In this document: positions 62,230 through 64,000 of the stretch, one piece after another
Position numbering within the stretch: the first letter of the stretch is position 1
How the letters are laid out: each line of letters starts with the position of its first letter
Origin: Nostoc sp. 'Peltigera membranacea cyanobiont' N6
GTDB lineage: Bacteria; Cyanobacteriota; Cyanobacteriia; Cyanobacteriales; Nostocaceae
Length of the DNA stretch: 64,000 bases
Assembly: GCF_002949735.1 (NCBI RefSeq)
Contig: NZ_CP026681.1
Location: 5,610,001-5,674,000, forward strand
Direction of reading: 5' to 3'
Translations under genes and position numbers: made by a program
The notes under the pieces: model-generated
Told to the model about the DNA's origin: nothing
The model's database searches: none
What the model saw: only the letters and a program-made list of their open reading frames with translations

Positions 62230-62496
62230 TTAACCCGCTCCCTCTGTCTTATCTTCTGAGGAATTCTGGGAAGAAATTTTTTTGGCGATCGCATCCAATA
62301 TCGTTGATATCTGATCGGGACTATTTAAATTAACTTGATATACATTCGTAGCATGAACTTGATTACTCCCTATTACCACTTGTAACCCAGGTTCACCCAG
62401 CAGATGCTTGATTAACTTAGCTTTTCCCTCGGCATCCAAGTGATCGCAGTTTTCCATTAATTTTTCTAAAAAATCATCCTCACCCTTATTTACCAC
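62230..62496 (-). CDS. Small hypothetical protein (88 aa)
   Basis: Helical ends with a central GEPGLQVVIGSNQVHATNVY segment; the start MVNKGEDDFLEKLMENCDHL is acidic. No family recognised. It lies 40 bp downstream of the HTH regulator gene on the same strand and probably forms an operon with it, so a regulator partner is possible. Confidence 0.5.
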   Translation of the reverse strand: MVNKGEDDFLEKLMENCDHLDAEGKAKLIKHLLGEPGLQVVIGSNQVHATNVYQVNLNSPDQISTILDAIAKKISSQNSSEDKTEGAG

Positions 62497-62535
62497 AATA
62501 AGCGCCTAAGTGTATATGAAAAATTTCTCAGGCTA

Positions 62536-62889
62536 TCATACTGCTACTTGCAGGTCTGTAGTATCCGTATTTTTTCCAGATATGGCCCCTGGTTGTAATA
62601 CCCAAGCGGCAATCGCTTGTAGTATTTCAGCCTTTTCTTTAGGTGTGGCAGATTCAATTAGTTGAATAGGCGTTAACTCAACTACTCCTATTCTCGCTAG
62701 TGCTGGAATTCTACAATTTTCTGGCAGGGCATGAAGGATTTTGAAGTAATTACCAGCTTTTAGGTCGTTTTTGCCATCAAGAAACTTACTAATAGTACTC
62801 TCGTGGACACCAGCCCTAACAGAAATCTCTCTTGCTGTTAAGCAACTTTCCCTAATTGCTGTAATTAATATTTCTTGATGTTTATCCAT
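62536..62889 (-). CDS. HTH-domain regulator (XRE/Cro-like)
   Basis: 117 residues. The N-terminal helix-turn-helix reads SCLTAREISVRAGVHESTIS then KFLDGKNDLKAGNYFKILHA, a lambda-repressor/XRE-type pattern with Ala/Gly turn. The C-terminal part (TPIQLIESATPKEKAEILQA) is helical. It is divergent from the winged-helix replication-type gene at 63077, so it may control plasmid replication or maintenance functions; this is inference from position. Confidence 0.7.
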   Translation of the reverse strand: MDKHQEILITAIRESCLTAREISVRAGVHESTISKFLDGKNDLKAGNYFKILHALPENCRIPALARIGVVELTPIQLIESATPKEKAEILQAIAAWVLQPGAISGKNTDTTDLQVAV

Positions 62890-63076
62890 ATTGCCACTAC
62901 TTGCTTTTTTTCAAGTTATTGAATACTATCAAATCTGTCTAGAAAATACAATTTAGCAAAAATCACACTGGCTTAATGGTGCTGGGGTGACAGTTTTGTG
63001 AAATTTTAGCGACTTTTACAACAAACTAGCTCTATTTGCATATGCGGGTAAGGGCAAAACTCATTTTATCCATATT

Positions 63077-63877
63077 ATGACAGACACAAAGATTCAGGGG
63101 AAGTTCTACCCGCTCCAACATGAAGAATGGCTAAGAGCCTGCCGGGAACTAACCCCAGCACAGAGGGATGTACTCTACTACCTTCGCACTCTCGACCCAT
63201 ACAGCACCGGAATGGAAGTATCACCCTCAAGGATTGCCAAGGATTTATCTACCGCAGAAAAGCCAGTTCACCGCAGCACTGTAGGGCGTGCCCTCAAAGC
63301 GTTGGATGAAAAGGGATTTGTCGATATGGAGCTTCTTAAGGTTAAGGTTCACGTTCTTACCAAAGGCTTGCACTGTTGCGATGAGGCAACAAGTTGTGAT
63401 GAGGCAACAGGTTGTGATGAGGCAACAGGTTGTGATGAGACAACTTTGTTGCCTGACGGCAACTTAGGTGATCATGACGCAACTTGCGCGATCGCTACGC
63501 AACTTGCGCGATCGCCACGCAACAAGCACGAGCCAGAAGTATTGCCAGATAAAGATTCCAGCACACCTAAGATTAATAAGACTTATTTAGAATTTATAGA
63601 CTCTCTCTCAGAAACCGAGCGAGCGAATTTTTTGAATTTTTGTGAGGAAAAGACAAAGAATCTTAGCCAGCCAGTGAATGACATTGAGGCTTGGTTAGCT
63701 CACACCACTAAAGCTGGACAGAACCGTTGGGAAGTTTATTACAAAAAATTTGTTACGTACCAACAAGCCGAGTCCAAAAAATCTCAAAGTAGCCGTAGCA
63801 GTCAAATGAAAAAGTTTCAAGAGGAACTTGAGCAACAACGACAGCAAGCTATGTCCATGTACGGCAACACAGTATGA
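63077..63877 (+). CDS. Winged-helix plasmid replication-type protein with internal CDEATG repeats
   Basis: 266 residues. The N-terminal ~100 (LTPAQRDVLYYLRTLDPYST, PSRIAKDLSTAEKPVHRSTV, GRALKALDEKGFVD) form a winged-helix DNA-binding domain. Residues about 97-118 are four near-identical units (CDEATS, CDEATG, CDEATG, CDETT) encoded by an 18-bp tandem repeat at 63375-63442. A second short repeat with GCGATCGC follows at about 63478-63525. The C-terminal part has a WEVYYKKFVTYQQ segment and a Gln/Glu-rich helix. It is followed 25 bp later by dnaB, so a role in replication initiation or helicase loading is likely but unproven. Confidence 0.7.
   Translation: MTDTKIQGKFYPLQHEEWLRACRELTPAQRDVLYYLRTLDPYSTGMEVSPSRIAKDLSTAEKPVHRSTVGRALKALDEKGFVDMELLKVKVHVLTKGLHCCDEATSCDEATGCDEATGCDETTLLPDGNLGDHDATCAIATQLARSPRNKHEPEVLPDKDSSTPKINKTYLEFIDSLSETERANFLNFCEEKTKNLSQPVNDIEAWLAHTTKAGQNRWEVYYKKFVTYQQAESKKSQSSRSSQMKKFQEELEQQRQQAMSMYGNTV
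63375..63442 (+). repeat. 18-bp tandem repeat (TGTGATGAGGCAACAGGT type), about four copies
   Basis: The unit TGTGATGAGGCAACAGGT recurs with few changes in phase with the codons, giving CDEATG repeats. Besides encoding protein, it could act as replication-type iterons since it sits just upstream of dnaB. Confidence 0.75.
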
Positions 63878-63902
63878 ATCAATCTAAAATCTCAACTAGC
63901 TT

Positions 63903-64000
63903 ATGGCTGAACAACTAAGTTTTCATTCTTCAGGTAGCGATCGCCTGCCACCCCAAAATATTGAGGCGGAAGAGGCGATTTTAGGCGGTATCATGCTTGA
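63903..64000 (+). CDS. dnaB: Replicative DNA helicase DnaB, 5' part cut by the window edge
   Basis: MAEQLSFHSSGSDRLPPQNI then EAEEAILGGIML is the typical DnaB N-terminus (PPQNIEAEEAILG). ATG at 63903. Only 98 bp are in the window, so helicase motifs are not visible. A plasmid-encoded copy next to a replication-type winged-helix protein is plausible. Confidence 0.87.
   Translation, partial: MAEQLSFHSSGSDRLPPQNIEAEEAILGGIML

Noticed and set aside
63375..63442. Possible CRISPR array
   Set aside because: An 18-bp tandem repeat in phase with a coding frame, without spacers.
1..64000. tRNA or rRNA genes
   Set aside because: No cloverleaf with GTTCRA-type T-arm or rRNA core sequence was noticed; I could not run a covariance search, so a missed tRNA is possible.

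Overview
The window reads as DNA of a filamentous, Nostoc/Anabaena-type cyanobacterium. GCGATCGC (HIP1) octamers are scattered throughout. Nostoc-style interspersed repeats recur (for example near 5990-6130, 7306-7396, 54302-54331 and 56280-56345). The gene families (Rps1-like S1 protein, DUF1830, STAND/WD40 proteins, giant Ser/Thr kinase, multi-domain glycosyltransferases) are typical of that group. No rRNA, tRNA or CRISPR array was seen.

Layout. Region 1-11.7 kb looks like ordinary cellular DNA: a PLP aminotransferase, an MBL-like protein, ribD, a membrane Ser/Thr kinase, an acidic TerB-like protein, a GH13 amylase with a starch-binding tail, and an Nmad2-type gene. Region 11.7-36.7 kb is a mobile-element and glycosyltransferase zone. 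It holds an ISKra4-type element nested in an ISH3-type element, three large fused glycosyltransferases among remnants of a sulfotransferase and an APS kinase, an IS1380 element, a STAND NTPase/WD40 locus split by an IS630 element, a 5'-truncated group II intron, a serine-recombinase module and an IS4-type element. Region 36.8-45.3 kb is an island bounded by 19/20-bp direct repeats beside a tyrosine-recombinase remnant. It encodes two paralogous CHAT proteases, a TPR protein and two small partner genes. Region 45.5-64 kb is plasmid backbone: two actin-type (ParM/ParR-like) partition loci each with 11-bp direct repeats, a ParA/ParB pair, a remnant of a further ParM-like gene, an AAA ATPase, acidic conserved proteins, a winged-helix protein with internal repeats, and the start of dnaB at the right edge.

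The most interesting content is the CHAT island. One CHAT protease (38779-42000) carries at its N-terminus a receiver domain without its phospho-acceptor Asp, followed by what reads as an entire three-S1-domain ribosomal protein S1. It heads a tight operon with a 163-aa protein and a 481-aa protein with two C-terminal membrane helices. The second CHAT protease (42796-45096) shares the same C-terminal ~570 residues but carries a cyanobacterial DUF1830 domain instead. Host housekeeping domains grafted onto a common protease chassis suggest, as inference only, a bait/decoy-type sensing system with a membrane effector.

The partition region is the second highlight. Eight 11-bp repeats upstream of the first ParM-like gene were split by an IS630 insertion with a TA duplication. 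Three more repeats lie on the other side of an AT-rich spacer, the layout of R1 parC. A second ParM/ParR-like pair has its own 3+3 set of 11-bp repeats. Three partition systems plus one remnant suggest a plasmid cointegrate, or a plasmid merged with chromosomal DNA. Many genes here are broken by insertions or frameshifts, so the window is also a record of repeated recombination.
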